Made by a program: the position numbers and the translations under genes
The notes under the pieces: generated by a model
Databases searched by the model: none
Told to the model about the DNA's origin: nothing
What the model saw: only the letters and a program-made list of their open reading frames with translations
In this document: positions 6,788 to 14,096 of the stretch, one piece after another
How the letters are laid out: every line of letters starts with the position of its first letter
Position numbering within the stretch: the first letter of the stretch is position 1
Assembly: GCA_022561355.1 (NCBI GenBank)
Contig: JADFRJ010000016.1
Coordinates: 1-18,356 of the forward strand
Direction: 5' to 3'
DNA from: Chloroflexota bacterium
GTDB taxonomy: Bacteria; Chloroflexota; Dehalococcoidia; DSTF01; RBG-16-68-14
Length of the DNA: 18,356 nucleotides

Positions 6788-7621
6788 CTATTGCAGGTTG
6801 AACTCCGGGAAGTTTTCGTAGAACGGCAGGAGCGGGACGAAGGCGATCAGGTAGGTCTGACTGCCCTGCTGGAGCGGCCCAATCAGCGTTCCTACGTTGT
6901 CTCCTTGAAATCTGAACTGACTCCACAGGCTCGCTGCGAGGTCGCCGTCAACTCCGTGCTGCACTGGACCGGAACCCTCGGGCAGGATCTGAGCAAAGTC
7001 GATGTCGGCGGCAGGCGGCAGCGGCGGGGCTCCCTGGCGCGGAGGCTCGCCTATGTGCATGACCTGCAGCACCAAGGACGCCGGAAGGAAGTCGGCCGGC
7101 TGAGACGCACCAAGCGCCACTGGGTCGAGCGAGCGGAGTGTTGCGACGAAGGCTTGCACCGTGCGGTACTGGTCGAACTCCTCGCCGGCGTCCTCTGGAA
7201 GAGGCTCGTCCGCGCCTCGAACGCTGACGGCGTTCGCGAGATCGCGGGTGTGAGCGTAGATAAACGTCGTCGGGCCGGAGGCGCCCTCCGGCGCTGGCTG
7301 CTCGTAGATGAAGTCGAGGAAGCCTTCGTCCACGATGCCTTCCAGCAGCTCCCGAACGGCATCCGCCGGCAGCCTGGTCTCCAGCAATCGCGTGCCATCC
7401 TCCGAGACGCTCTGGTAGATCAGTGTGCCGTCGCCGTAGAGCGTGAACTCGGGCACTGGCAGGCGGCGCTCGATCTCTGACGCATCCGCGTCGACGGTCA
7501 GCATCTGGATAATGATCGAGTCCTCGCGGTGGAGGTACTCGATTGGGTCGCTCGGTGTGGGGCGGCAGGCAACGAGCAGCAGGGCGATCGAGAGAACAAG
7601 AAGAACCGGCCGCGTAAGCAT
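6788..7621 (-). CDS. Secreted lipoprotein of unknown function
   Basis: The 277-residue protein begins with a short basic and hydrophobic signal and a lipobox ending LLVAC (Cys19), so it should be lipid-anchored outside the membrane. GAGGAG just before ATG 7621 supports the start. The mature part has no helix-spanning stretch. It contains a beta-rich segment VPEFTLYGDGTLIYQ (near residues 56-70), then a region with alternating acidic and Pro-rich loops. The VPEFTLYGDGTLI pattern is one I associate with uncharacterised Chloroflexota lipoproteins, not with a named enzyme; no catalytic motif is apparent. It is convergent with arsM and divergent from the thiolase-like gene, with about 100 bp between the two start codons. 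Confidence 0.8.
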   Translation of the reverse strand: MLTRPVLLVLSIALLLVACRPTPSDPIEYLHREDSIIIQMLTVDADASEIERRLPVPEFTLYGDGTLIYQSVSEDGTRLLETRLPADAVRELLEGIVDEGFLDFIYEQPAPEGASGPTTFIYAHTRDLANAVSVRGADEPLPEDAGEEFDQYRTVQAFVATLRSLDPVALGASQPADFLPASLVLQVMHIGEPPRQGAPPLPPAADIDFAQILPEGSGPVQHGVDGDLAASLWSQFRFQGDNVGTLIGPLQQGSQTYLIAFVPLLPFYENFPEFNLQ

Positions 7622-7665
7622 CGCTCCTCTATGATAAGCTTCGCCGCCAGGTGCGTCGATCTATC

Positions 7666-7694
7666 TTGCGACACCCTCCGCAGTACGGCATAGT
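7666..7694 (+). promoter_or_regulatory. Candidate promoter for the thiolase-like/DUF35 operon
   Basis: TTGCGA (7666-7671) and CATAGT (7689-7694) are separated by 17 bp, and each matches four of six consensus positions. They lie just upstream of the start at 7720, in the gap between divergent genes. Confidence 0.3.
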
Positions 7695-7719
7695 AGGTGG
7701 GCGCTAGGAGCGTACACGT

Positions 7720-8910
7720 ATGATGCAAACCCTCAAGGGCAAGACGGCTATCTCCGGGCTCGGGATCACCGAGCAGGGGAAAGTCTACGGGCACAGTACG
7801 GCCTGGTTCGCCGCGGAGGCGATCCGGCTCGCGTTGGAGGACTCCGGCCTTCGCAAGGAGGACATCGATGGCATGCTCGTCAACACCGGCGTCACGCCGA
7901 TGCCGGGGATGGGCGGCCTGGATCTCCAGAACCATCTTGGCCTGACGAATCTGCGGCTGCTCACCGGCATGCAGGCGGGCGGGGCGACCGCCGCCATGAT
8001 GGTCCAGTACGCGGCAATGGCGGTCGCGAATGGCATGGCGAACCATGTGGTGTGTGTCTTTGCCGACGCACCGCTGCGCGAGAGCCGGGGTGGTGGAGGC
8101 GCCTACAGCGGCACGGGCGGCGGAGGATACGTGCCGCCGGGCATGTCAGGGCTCTACACCGCCTTCGGCATGTTCGGCATCAATGCGCAGTACGCGCTGG
8201 CGGCGCGGCGGCATATGGGCATGTACGGCACGACCAACGATCACTTCGGCGCGATTGCCGTCGCGCAGCGCGCGTGGGCGCGGAAGAGCCCGCACGCGCA
8301 GCAGCGCGACCCGATGACGATCGAGGACTACCACGCGTCACGTTGGGTAGCGGAACCGCTGCACCTGTACGACTGCTGCCTGGTCTCGAACGGCGGCGTC
8401 GCCGTGATCGTCTCCTCGGCGGAGGCGGCCAAGGACATGAAACAGCCGCCGGCGTACATCTGGGGGATGGGGCAGGGGCACCCCGGCGATCTGAAGCGAG
8501 CCGGCTGGGACGTCGACACGAACACCGGCGCGCCGATCGCGAAGGAGCGAGCCTTCAGCATGGCGGGCATCGAGCTGGACGACATCGACGTTTGCCAGCT
8601 CTACGACTGCTACACGTACACGGTGCTCGTGACGCTGGAGGACTACGGCTTCTGCGCGAAAGGGGAGGGCGGCCCGTTCGTCGCGGACGGCAAGCTCGGC
8701 CCCGGAGGTTCGTTGCCCACGAACACGGGCGGCGGGCAGCTCTCCGGCTACTACATGTGGGGCATGACGCCGCTATCCGAAGGCATCGTGCAGGCCCGAG
8801 GGACGGGAGGCGAGCGTCAGGTCGAGAAGCACGACGTGGTGCTGGTTTCCGGCAACGGCGGCATCCTCGATCATCACAGCACCCTGATCCTCAGCCCGCA
8901 TCCAGCGTAA
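7720..8910 (+). CDS. Thiolase-fold protein lacking thiolase cysteines (Ltp2/SCP-x-like, probable aldolase subunit)
   Basis: At 396 residues this has full thiolase-superfamily length: SGLGITEQGK near the N-terminus, AAEAIRLALEDSGLRKEDID, LEDYGFCAKGEGG (306-318), and a C-terminal VSGNGGILDHHS. The nucleophile Cys of true thiolases is replaced in GMQAGGATAAM (83-93), and the second Cys, normally in a CGGG-like C-terminal motif, is Gly in SGNGG. It therefore should not do ordinary thiolysis. The LYDCYTYT segment (Tyr295, 298, 300) and SGYYMWG (Tyr344, 345) resemble the Tyr-rich active site of Ltp2-type retro-aldolases, which cleave beta-hydroxyacyl-CoA side chains with a DUF35 partner. Such a partner is encoded immediately downstream. 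The aldolase assignment and substrate are inference. A GGAG-like RBS lies about 10 bp before ATG 7720. Confidence 0.88.
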   Translation: MMQTLKGKTAISGLGITEQGKVYGHSTAWFAAEAIRLALEDSGLRKEDIDGMLVNTGVTPMPGMGGLDLQNHLGLTNLRLLTGMQAGGATAAMMVQYAAMAVANGMANHVVCVFADAPLRESRGGGGAYSGTGGGGYVPPGMSGLYTAFGMFGINAQYALAARRHMGMYGTTNDHFGAIAVAQRAWARKSPHAQQRDPMTIEDYHASRWVAEPLHLYDCCLVSNGGVAVIVSSAEAAKDMKQPPAYIWGMGQGHPGDLKRAGWDVDTNTGAPIAKERAFSMAGIELDDIDVCQLYDCYTYTVLVTLEDYGFCAKGEGGPFVADGKLGPGGSLPTNTGGGQLSGYYMWGMTPLSEGIVQARGTGGERQVEKHDVVLVSGNGGILDHHSTLILSPHPA

Positions 8911-8922
8911 GGAACCGATCTA

Positions 8923-9342
8923 GTGCCAGACCAAGAGTACACACGCCCGATACCCGTCGCTGACGAGGCGTCGAAGCCGTTCTTCGACGGCGCGAACGAG
9001 GGCAAGCTGATGCTCGTGAAGTGCTCACAGTGCGGGACGCATCGGCTCCCGGGCCGCGAGCGCTGCCTCGATTGCTGGTCCACGGAGTCGGAGTGGACGC
9101 AGGCTTCCGGCAAAGGGAAGCTCTACACATACGGGATCATGCACCAGAAGTACCACCCGGCATTCGCGGACGTGACGCCGTACAATTACGCGATCGTCGA
9201 GCTGGATGAGGGGCCCCGCCTGGTGACGAACATCGTAGACTGCGAGCATGACGACCTGAAGACGGATATGAGCGTTGAGGCCGTCTTCGACCACGTCAGC
9301 GACGAGGCCACGCTGATCCGCTTTAGGCCCGCAGGTGGGTAA
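8923..9342 (+). CDS. DUF35 OB-fold protein with rubredoxin-like Zn ribbon (thiolase/aldolase partner)
   Basis: The 139-residue protein begins at GTG 8923, with AAGGA at 8909-8913 upstream. It has an N-terminal helix PFFDGANEGKLMLVKC, then a four-Cys Zn ribbon (CSQC at 34-37 and CLDC at 48-51), then an OB fold with GKLYTYGIMHQKYHPAF and a C-terminal VFDHVSDEATLIRF. DUF35 proteins form complexes with thiolase-fold proteins and may bind the acyl-CoA. The gene follows the thiolase-like gene by 12 bp, so they are almost certainly one operon and one complex. It does not itself show catalytic residues. Length is standard for the family. Confidence 0.9.
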   Translation: MPDQEYTRPIPVADEASKPFFDGANEGKLMLVKCSQCGTHRLPGRERCLDCWSTESEWTQASGKGKLYTYGIMHQKYHPAFADVTPYNYAIVELDEGPRLVTNIVDCEHDDLKTDMSVEAVFDHVSDEATLIRFRPAGG

Positions 9343-9346
9343 CGTC

Positions 9347-9456
9347 TGTCATGCTGAGCGGAGCGCAGCATCTCTGTGGTCCTTTGCCACGCGCTTCCCT
9401 CCGTTCGCAAGGCGCTCCGATTGCGAACGGGACTCTTCGCTTCGCTCTGAGTGACT
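9347..9456. repeat. Palindromic non-coding element with inverted ends and a perfect central hairpin
   Basis: The left end, around ATGCTGAGCGGAGCGCAGCA (9351-9370), and the right end, around TTCGCTTCGCTCTGAGTGAC (9436-9455), are degenerate inverted copies. Between them CCGTTCGCAA (9401-9410) and TTGCGAACGG (9421-9430) form a perfect 10-bp stem with a 10-nt loop. The CTGAGCG-rich end resembles short dispersed repeats seen in many Chloroflexota and other genomes. It fills the gap between the DUF35 and DUF1028 genes. Only one copy is visible here, so its repeated nature is inferred. Confidence 0.55.
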
Positions 9457-9460
9457 TGTC

Positions 9461-10120
9461 ATGACGTTCTCCATCATCGCCCGCGATCCTGAGACCGGGC
9501 ACTTCGGTGTCGCGGTCTCGACGGCGGTGCCCTGCGTTGGCGCGATGGTCCCTCACGTGAAGCCGGGCGTCGGTGCGATCGCGACGCAGTCGTTCACCAA
9601 CGTGAGGCTCGGCATCGACGGCCTGAAGCTGCTAGAGCTAGGGCTGACCTCGGAGGCCGCATTGATATCGCTGCTTGTGCAGGACGAAGAGGCGAGCCGG
9701 CGTCAGGTCGCCGGCATCGACCGCGACAACACGCCCTACGTCTATTCTGGAGACGGCTGCGTGGACTGGTATGGCTCCCATGAGGGCGAGCACTACTCCG
9801 TGCAAGGGAACATGCTCGTCGGCGAGGATACCATCAGCGCGATGGCTGAGGCGTTCGAGGGCTCCGAGGGCTTCCTGGGCGAGCGCTTGATACGCGCGCT
9901 GGAGGCCGGCCAGGTGGCAGGCGGGGATAAGCGCGGGCGTGAGTCCGCGGCGCTGCTAATCGCGCCGTATCTGCCGCAGGATCCTACAACGAAACTGGAC
10001 ATCAGGGTAGACCAACACGATGACCCCGTAACGGAGTTGCGCCGCATTTTCGACGTACTCGGGAAACGCACTCGCGAAGTGGCGCAGGAAGCACGGAAGC
10101 TGGAGGAAGAGAAGTCATGA
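9461..10120 (+). CDS. DUF1028 family protein
   Basis: This 219-residue protein matches DUF1028 over its length: MTFSIIARDPETGHFGVAVS at the start, GVGAIATQSFTN, RRQVAGIDRD, YSVQGNMLVGEDTI, and AGGDKRGRESAALLI. The family has an Ntn-hydrolase-like fold and is often annotated as a putative amidase, but its reaction is not established. The ATG directly abuts the palindromic element, with only a weak GAG-type RBS. The last bases overlap the next start (ATGA at 10117-10120), so the small downstream protein is translationally coupled. The C-terminus extends as a charged helix LGKRTREVAQEARKLEEEKS. Confidence 0.88.
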   Translation: MTFSIIARDPETGHFGVAVSTAVPCVGAMVPHVKPGVGAIATQSFTNVRLGIDGLKLLELGLTSEAALISLLVQDEEASRRQVAGIDRDNTPYVYSGDGCVDWYGSHEGEHYSVQGNMLVGEDTISAMAEAFEGSEGFLGERLIRALEAGQVAGGDKRGRESAALLIAPYLPQDPTTKLDIRVDQHDDPVTELRRIFDVLGKRTREVAQEARKLEEEKS

Positions 10121-10503
10121 GCGGAACGCGATTCCCAATGAAGCTCGACCCGTGGTGGCGAGCGCTCCTTCTGGTAGGGGGCGCCACCCAGGGTAATTCG
10201 TACCTGGAGATCGAACGCGACGCGGTGACGGCGCGCTTTGGGATGCTCTATCAGGACACGATTCGTCTCGAAGACATCGAGAGCGTTGAGGAGGGCGATT
10301 GGCCACTCTGGATGGGCGTTGGGTGGCGGATTGGCTTTGGTCAGCGGCTTGGCCTGATCGGTTCTTACGATGGTGTCGTAGAGCTACGTCTTCGGCAGGC
10401 TTCGCGGGTCTGGCGGTTCGCGAGCTTCACGCGTCTGGCGGTCTCGTTGGAGGACCCGGTGGCGTTCGTCGGGGCGCTGAACGCAAAGCTCGAAGCGCCC
10501 TAA
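10117..10503 (+). CDS. Small uncharacterised protein, possibly PH-like beta fold
   Basis: The protein is 128 residues. It starts at ATG 10117, overlapping the DUF1028 stop by 4 bp. It contains alternating beta-strand-like segments (YLEIERDAVTARFGMLYQDTI, then WPLWMGVGWRIGFGQRLGLI and GVVELRLRQASRVWRFASF) and a C-terminal helix. The strand-rich layout with a conserved GWR..LGLIGS segment resembles bacterial PH-like domains that occur as small stand-alone proteins; I do not recognise a function. It has no signal peptide. Its last 77 bases overlap the 3' end of the convergent nucleotidyltransferase gene. Confidence 0.75.
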   Translation: MSGTRFPMKLDPWWRALLLVGGATQGNSYLEIERDAVTARFGMLYQDTIRLEDIESVEEGDWPLWMGVGWRIGFGQRLGLIGSYDGVVELRLRQASRVWRFASFTRLAVSLEDPVAFVGALNAKLEAP

Positions 10504-10990
10504 TGCTCTCTCGGTCCTTGGGTCGTAAGGGACGTCCGCTGTACTTCTCGTAGTTCTCCTTCTCCTCTAGCAGAGCCGCTGCGCTCATTGTGCGGCAGGC
10601 AATGCCCTCGAGTACCTTCTTGGCCAGTGGGAACGGTGGCCATGGCCAGACCTCCCGGCCTGGCGTGACAAACCGCCCTTGCTCGTCTTTCTTGATGAAT
10701 GCGATTCCTACGTCTTGCCCGTCTTTGAGGAAGTGCATGGCCGCCCGCCCGGTGATTGTACCAACCTGATAGCCCGAATTCTCGAGCAGGCCCTGCACAC
10801 GACGAGCGTGCCGCCTCCAGGTTACGAGGTCGATGTCCGAATGAGATCTCGTGATCTGGCCAATCAGGAAGTCGAGCGCCCAGCCTCCACGCAGCCAAAA
10901 GCGAATCCTGGCTTGCCGGAAGATGCGATCGATCTCGGTTAGGAGACGAAACTGGGTCCGGGTATTGGTATCCGCAGCACTGGCCTCCAT
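10427..10990 (-). CDS. Nucleotidyltransferase-fold protein (aminoglycoside adenylyltransferase-like)
   Basis: The 187-residue protein has the polymerase-beta-type nucleotidyltransferase signature: FWLRGGWALDFLIGQ (GGW at 35-37), then TRSHSDIDLVTWRR with metal-binding Asp52 and Asp54. This spacing is typical of LinB/ANT(2'')-like proteins, including enzymes that inactivate aminoglycosides by adding AMP, but many such chromosomal proteins have unknown substrates. Start choice: ATG 10990 or in-frame TTG 10999; neither has a clear RBS, but both lie close behind the stop of the GNAT gene, so it is the last gene of the minus-strand operon. The C-terminal tail, rich in Arg and Pro, reads through the opposite strand of the neighbouring gene and looks unlike folded protein, suggesting the original stop was lost. 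Resistance function is not established. Confidence 0.78.
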   Translation of the reverse strand: MEASAADTNTRTQFRLLTEIDRIFRQARIRFWLRGGWALDFLIGQITRSHSDIDLVTWRRHARRVQGLLENSGYQVGTITGRAAMHFLKDGQDVGIAFIKKDEQGRFVTPGREVWPWPPFPLAKKVLEGIACRTMSAAALLEEKENYEKYSGRPLRPKDRESIRALRALRSAPRRTPPGPPTRPPDA

Positions 10991-11006
10991 GTGTGGCAAC
11001 CGGAGC

Positions 11007-11858
11007 TTAGAACATCACCGACGGCGCGTAGGCGCCCTGCGGCTCCTCATACGGGCCGTAGGCCATGAGGTTCATCACTTTCACGTTGCGGTGGCCTGCG
11101 GCGAGCGCGCCTCTATACAACGCTCCATCTCGTATCGGTACCATCGAATGCGCGCCCGGGGCCGTGGCTCCGTATCCGGCGAGTAGCGTCAGCAGGTCTT
11201 CGGTCGTTTCGGCGACGCCGTGTCCCAGCGCTGTGCCGATATGATAGCCGGCGATCTGCCCGCGGTCGAGCACGAACATCGGGAACCCGAGCGAGAGGAA
11301 GACTTCGTACTCGCCCCTGCGGCTGATGCGGTAGATGCTCTGGCACAGCTCGTCCATCTGATCGAAATCGGCCGCGGTGGCCGGCCGGAAGCCGGGGTCG
11401 GACGGCCCGTCGCTGGACAGTTCTAGATAGGCCAAGGGCTCCTTCGTATCGAAGCCCATAGACGCGTAGAGCGCGAGCGACTGCATGTTGAAGGAGTCCT
11501 GACAGAGGCGGATCATGTCGTGACCGTGCTCGCGCGCGGCAGCGATCACGTCCTCCATCAGCTTCCTGCCGATGCCTTCGCCCTGAGCGGCGAGGTCGAC
11601 GGAGACCGGTCCGATGCCGGCTACATCGCCCCACATGTTGATGAAGTTCGAGCCTTTAGCGGACTCTCCGTCGTACGCGCCGATGCTGTAGACCTGCTCC
11701 TGCGCCACAAACATGCCGACGACCTGCTGCGCGAACTCGACGGTCGCGAAGTCGCTTGGGAAACCGTGGCGGTCCGAGAGGTCCTTGAATGCCTCGTAGC
11801 AGATGCGTCCCAGCTCGGGAACGTCGTCCGCGTGTAGTTGGCGAATCCCCGCCGTCAC
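11007..11858 (-). CDS. GNAT acetyltransferase with a second degenerate GNAT-like half
   Basis: The 283-residue protein starts at GTG 11858, overlapping the TGA of the LLM gene (GTGA). The first half is a GNAT domain with the acetyl-CoA loop AAQGEGIGRKLM (91-101), preceded by a VSVDLAAQ strand and followed by NMQSLALYASMGF. The second half, from about residue 155 (FRPATAADFDQMDELC), repeats the GNAT start but lacks a clear acetyl-CoA motif. It ends with GHRNVKVMNLMAYGPYEEP and PSVMF, a C-terminal signature I have seen in tandem GNAT proteins of unknown substrate. Tandem GNAT architecture also occurs in mycothiol synthase, but no other mycothiol gene is present. Context in a CoA-transferase/LLM operon suggests small-molecule acylation. 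Confidence 0.82.
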   Translation of the reverse strand: MTAGIRQLHADDVPELGRICYEAFKDLSDRHGFPSDFATVEFAQQVVGMFVAQEQVYSIGAYDGESAKGSNFINMWGDVAGIGPVSVDLAAQGEGIGRKLMEDVIAAAREHGHDMIRLCQDSFNMQSLALYASMGFDTKEPLAYLELSSDGPSDPGFRPATAADFDQMDELCQSIYRISRRGEYEVFLSLGFPMFVLDRGQIAGYHIGTALGHGVAETTEDLLTLLAGYGATAPGAHSMVPIRDGALYRGALAAGHRNVKVMNLMAYGPYEEPQGAYAPSVMF

Positions 11859-12796
11859 CCGTTCACCACCTTGGCGAGCGCTTCCTTGACGGCGCTCGCG
11901 GCCTCAACAACGCCCTGCTGGCTGCCTTGCACGGCGAGCAGGTTGACGTGGTCCATGCCCGCTTCCAGGAAGGGACCGAGGTATTCCGCGATCTCCTCCG
12001 GGCTGCCGTAGGGGCAGTACTTCTCGAAGTTTTCGAACGGGATCTGGTAGAAGCCCTGCATGCGCTTGGAGAGCCTGCGGCGCGCCTCGTCGCGGTCGCC
12101 GTCGACTGAGTGCCAGAGCTGAAGGCCGAGGCCGATCTTACTGCCGTCGCGGCCTTCCTTCGCCGCCCACTCATCGATCTTCTCGCGCGCCTCGTTCATG
12201 CGACGCGCCGAGACCCAGATCGCGGTCCAGGCGTCGCCGTAGCGGGCCGTCCGCCGCAGCGCGGCGTCGGAGCGCCCGCCGATGTGGATCGGAATGCCCT
12301 CGTCACGCATCGGCTTTGGCTGCATGCGCACCTTGTTCAACTGGAAGTACTTGCCCTCGAAGGTCGTCTCTTCCTGCGTCCAGAGCGAGCGCAAGATCTG
12401 GAGCGCTTCGTCCGTGCGGCGGGCGCGCGTCCTCGGGTCGATGCCGCAAGCGAGCCACTCGTTCTTATCCTCGCCACCGATGCCGACGCCCAAGATCAAG
12501 CGCCCGTTCGAGAGCTGATCGATCATCGCGCACTGGAGCGCGACCGGCGTGGGGTGGCGGAGCGCCAGTAGATAGACGCTCGTCATCAGCTTCGCGCGCT
12601 CCGTGACCGTGGCGACGGCGGCGAGATTCACCAAGCCGTCGTTGCCGTTGCCGTAGAACGTCACGTGGTCTCCCGCGAAGAGGCCGTCGATGCCGGCTTC
12701 CTCCGCCTTGCGGGCGGCGTCCAGCACCTCCTCGGAGCTGATGCCGGCGCGCATGTTCCACGCGCCGGTGGGGATCAGGATGGTGGGCATCTGCAT
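11855..12796 (-). CDS. LLM-class flavin-dependent oxidoreductase
   Basis: A 313-residue luciferase-like TIM barrel using FMN or F420. Visible motifs include AEEAGIDGLFAGDHV (33-47), AKLMTSVYLLALRHPTPVA, LSNGRLILGVGIGGE (95-109), and IPIHIGGRSDAALRRTARYGDAW, which are standard LLM positions for cofactor phosphate and substrate binding. Such enzymes oxidise alcohols, reduce enoyl or imine groups, or monooxygenate; substrate and cofactor cannot be fixed from sequence. AGGAGA about 8 bp before ATG 12796 supports the start. It lies 11 bp after the CoA-transferase stop and overlaps the GNAT start, so it belongs to the same operon. Abundance of LLM enzymes beside CaiB-type CoA-transferases is a known feature of SAR202-like genomes. 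Confidence 0.9.
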   Translation of the reverse strand: MQMPTILIPTGAWNMRAGISSEEVLDAARKAEEAGIDGLFAGDHVTFYGNGNDGLVNLAAVATVTERAKLMTSVYLLALRHPTPVALQCAMIDQLSNGRLILGVGIGGEDKNEWLACGIDPRTRARRTDEALQILRSLWTQEETTFEGKYFQLNKVRMQPKPMRDEGIPIHIGGRSDAALRRTARYGDAWTAIWVSARRMNEAREKIDEWAAKEGRDGSKIGLGLQLWHSVDGDRDEARRRLSKRMQGFYQIPFENFEKYCPYGSPEEIAEYLGPFLEAGMDHVNLLAVQGSQQGVVEAASAVKEALAKVVNG

Positions 12797-12807
12797 GGAC
12801 AGGTCTC

Positions 12808-14028
12808 CTATGGTGAGGGTTCTTCGCGCTTGGTCCCGATCGCGCCGCCGGCCCGCAGCGCCTCGATCTCGTCCCAGGAGTAGCCTGCCTCAAGCAGGAC
12901 CTCCTCGGTGTGCTGGCCGTGCTCGGGCGCCAGTCCCCTGATCGCTGTTGGAGTCTTGCTGAACTGCACGGGCGTCGCGACCATCCGCACGGGATCGCCG
13001 TCCGGGCGCGGCACCTCCACAATGTAGCCGTTCGCTAACACCTGCGGGTCCTTCGCGATGGCCGCGTAGTCCTGTACATGCGCGCAGAACATGCCTCGTT
13101 CGCTTAACTGCTCCACCCATTCAGCGGCAGGGCGCTTGGCGAACTCGCCGTCCAGTATCTCGATCAGCTCCGGCGCGTGGTCTAGCACGCGAAGGCGATA
13201 GCTGGCGAAGCGCTCGTCCTCCTCTAGTTCCGGCCGGCCGATGATGTCGCAGACGTCAGGCCAGCCGCGGTTGAGCAGCATGCCGATAGCGAAATACTTG
13301 CCGTCACTACCCTTGTAGACGTTCCAGAACGGTGTGCGGCCGGCCCGGGGGAAGCGCTGAGGCAGCTCGCCGGAGAAGAGATGGCTGGTAATGTTGAACG
13401 ACTGGAGCGCCATCACGCTGCCGAGCAGCGAGACGTCGACCTCCTGGCCTTCGCCCGTGCGCTCGCGATGGAGCAACGCAGCGAGGATCCCGAAGGCGGC
13501 CATCATGCCGCCGACCTGATCGGCGATGGGGGCGCCCGTATTCTTGGGCGTCCTGTCGGGATCGCCCGTGATCGCCATCAGCCCGCCCCGCGCCTGGCCC
13601 AGGATGTCGAACGAGCCTTGCATCGCCTCCGGTCCGTCCCGTCCGTAGCCAGACGCGCGGACGTAGATGATCGCCGGGTTCGCCTTCGCTGTCTCTTTGT
13701 AGCCGATGCCTAGCCGCTCGGTGACGCCGGGCCGGTAGTTCGTCAGGAAGACGTCGGCCCCCTCAGCGAGGCGGAAGAAGACGCTGCGAGCCGTTGGCTG
13801 CTTCAGATCGAGGGCGATCGAACGCTTGCCTCGATTGAGGGCCTGGAAGTAGGCGCTGAGCCCGCCGACACGTTCGATGACGTGCAGCCCGCGCCCCGGG
13901 TCGCCACGCTCCGCTTCCTCGATCTTGATGACGTCGGCGCCCAGATCGGCAAGCATGGCGGAAGCGGACGTCCCTTGCTGCCAGATCGTCATATCGAGGA
14001 TTCGAACGCCTTCTAGCGCGCCTGACAT
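12808..14028 (-). CDS. CaiB/BaiF family (class III) CoA-transferase
   Basis: This 406-residue enzyme moves CoA between carboxylic acids. Evidence includes GVRILDMTIWQQG at the start, LADLGADVIKIEEAERGD (27-43), NRGKRSIALDLK (65-76), ADVFLTNYRPGVTERLG, and the catalytic Asp170 in GAPIADQVGGM, at the position of Asp169 in formyl-CoA transferase. The GEGQEVDVSLL segment and the NVYKGSDGKYFAIG motif are also typical. GGAGG with good spacing lies before ATG 14028. It is the first gene of the minus-strand operon, and its start is 68 bp from the divergent GGDEF-like gene. It probably activates a carboxylate substrate for the LLM enzyme or the nearby aldolase-like pair; the substrate is unknown. Confidence 0.93.
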   Translation of the reverse strand: MSGALEGVRILDMTIWQQGTSASAMLADLGADVIKIEEAERGDPGRGLHVIERVGGLSAYFQALNRGKRSIALDLKQPTARSVFFRLAEGADVFLTNYRPGVTERLGIGYKETAKANPAIIYVRASGYGRDGPEAMQGSFDILGQARGGLMAITGDPDRTPKNTGAPIADQVGGMMAAFGILAALLHRERTGEGQEVDVSLLGSVMALQSFNITSHLFSGELPQRFPRAGRTPFWNVYKGSDGKYFAIGMLLNRGWPDVCDIIGRPELEEDERFASYRLRVLDHAPELIEILDGEFAKRPAAEWVEQLSERGMFCAHVQDYAAIAKDPQVLANGYIVEVPRPDGDPVRMVATPVQFSKTPTAIRGLAPEHGQHTEEVLLEAGYSWDEIEALRAGGAIGTKREEPSP

Positions 14029-14096
14029 GTGGCTGCCTCCTCAGGTTGCAAGATATAGCAGAAACGATCCGGCATAGGAAGTGTTTGGATAACTGG

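Noticed and set aside
6737..7480. 247-residue plus-strand ORF after arsM
   Set aside because: It is antisense to the lipoprotein gene, which has a lipobox, signal peptide and RBS; this frame has none of these.
8052..8963. 303-residue plus-strand ORF
   Set aside because: It overlaps the thiolase-like gene in another frame and is extremely Arg/His-rich, typical of high-GC frame shadows.
3261..12000. Mycothiol-like pathway formed by the CysRS-like protein, the glycosyltransferase, glutaredoxin and two-part GNAT
   Set aside because: The CysRS half has canonical CysRS motifs and the anticodon region absent from MshC, the GT is family 2 rather than the MshA type, and the GNAT lies over 5 kb away in another operon.
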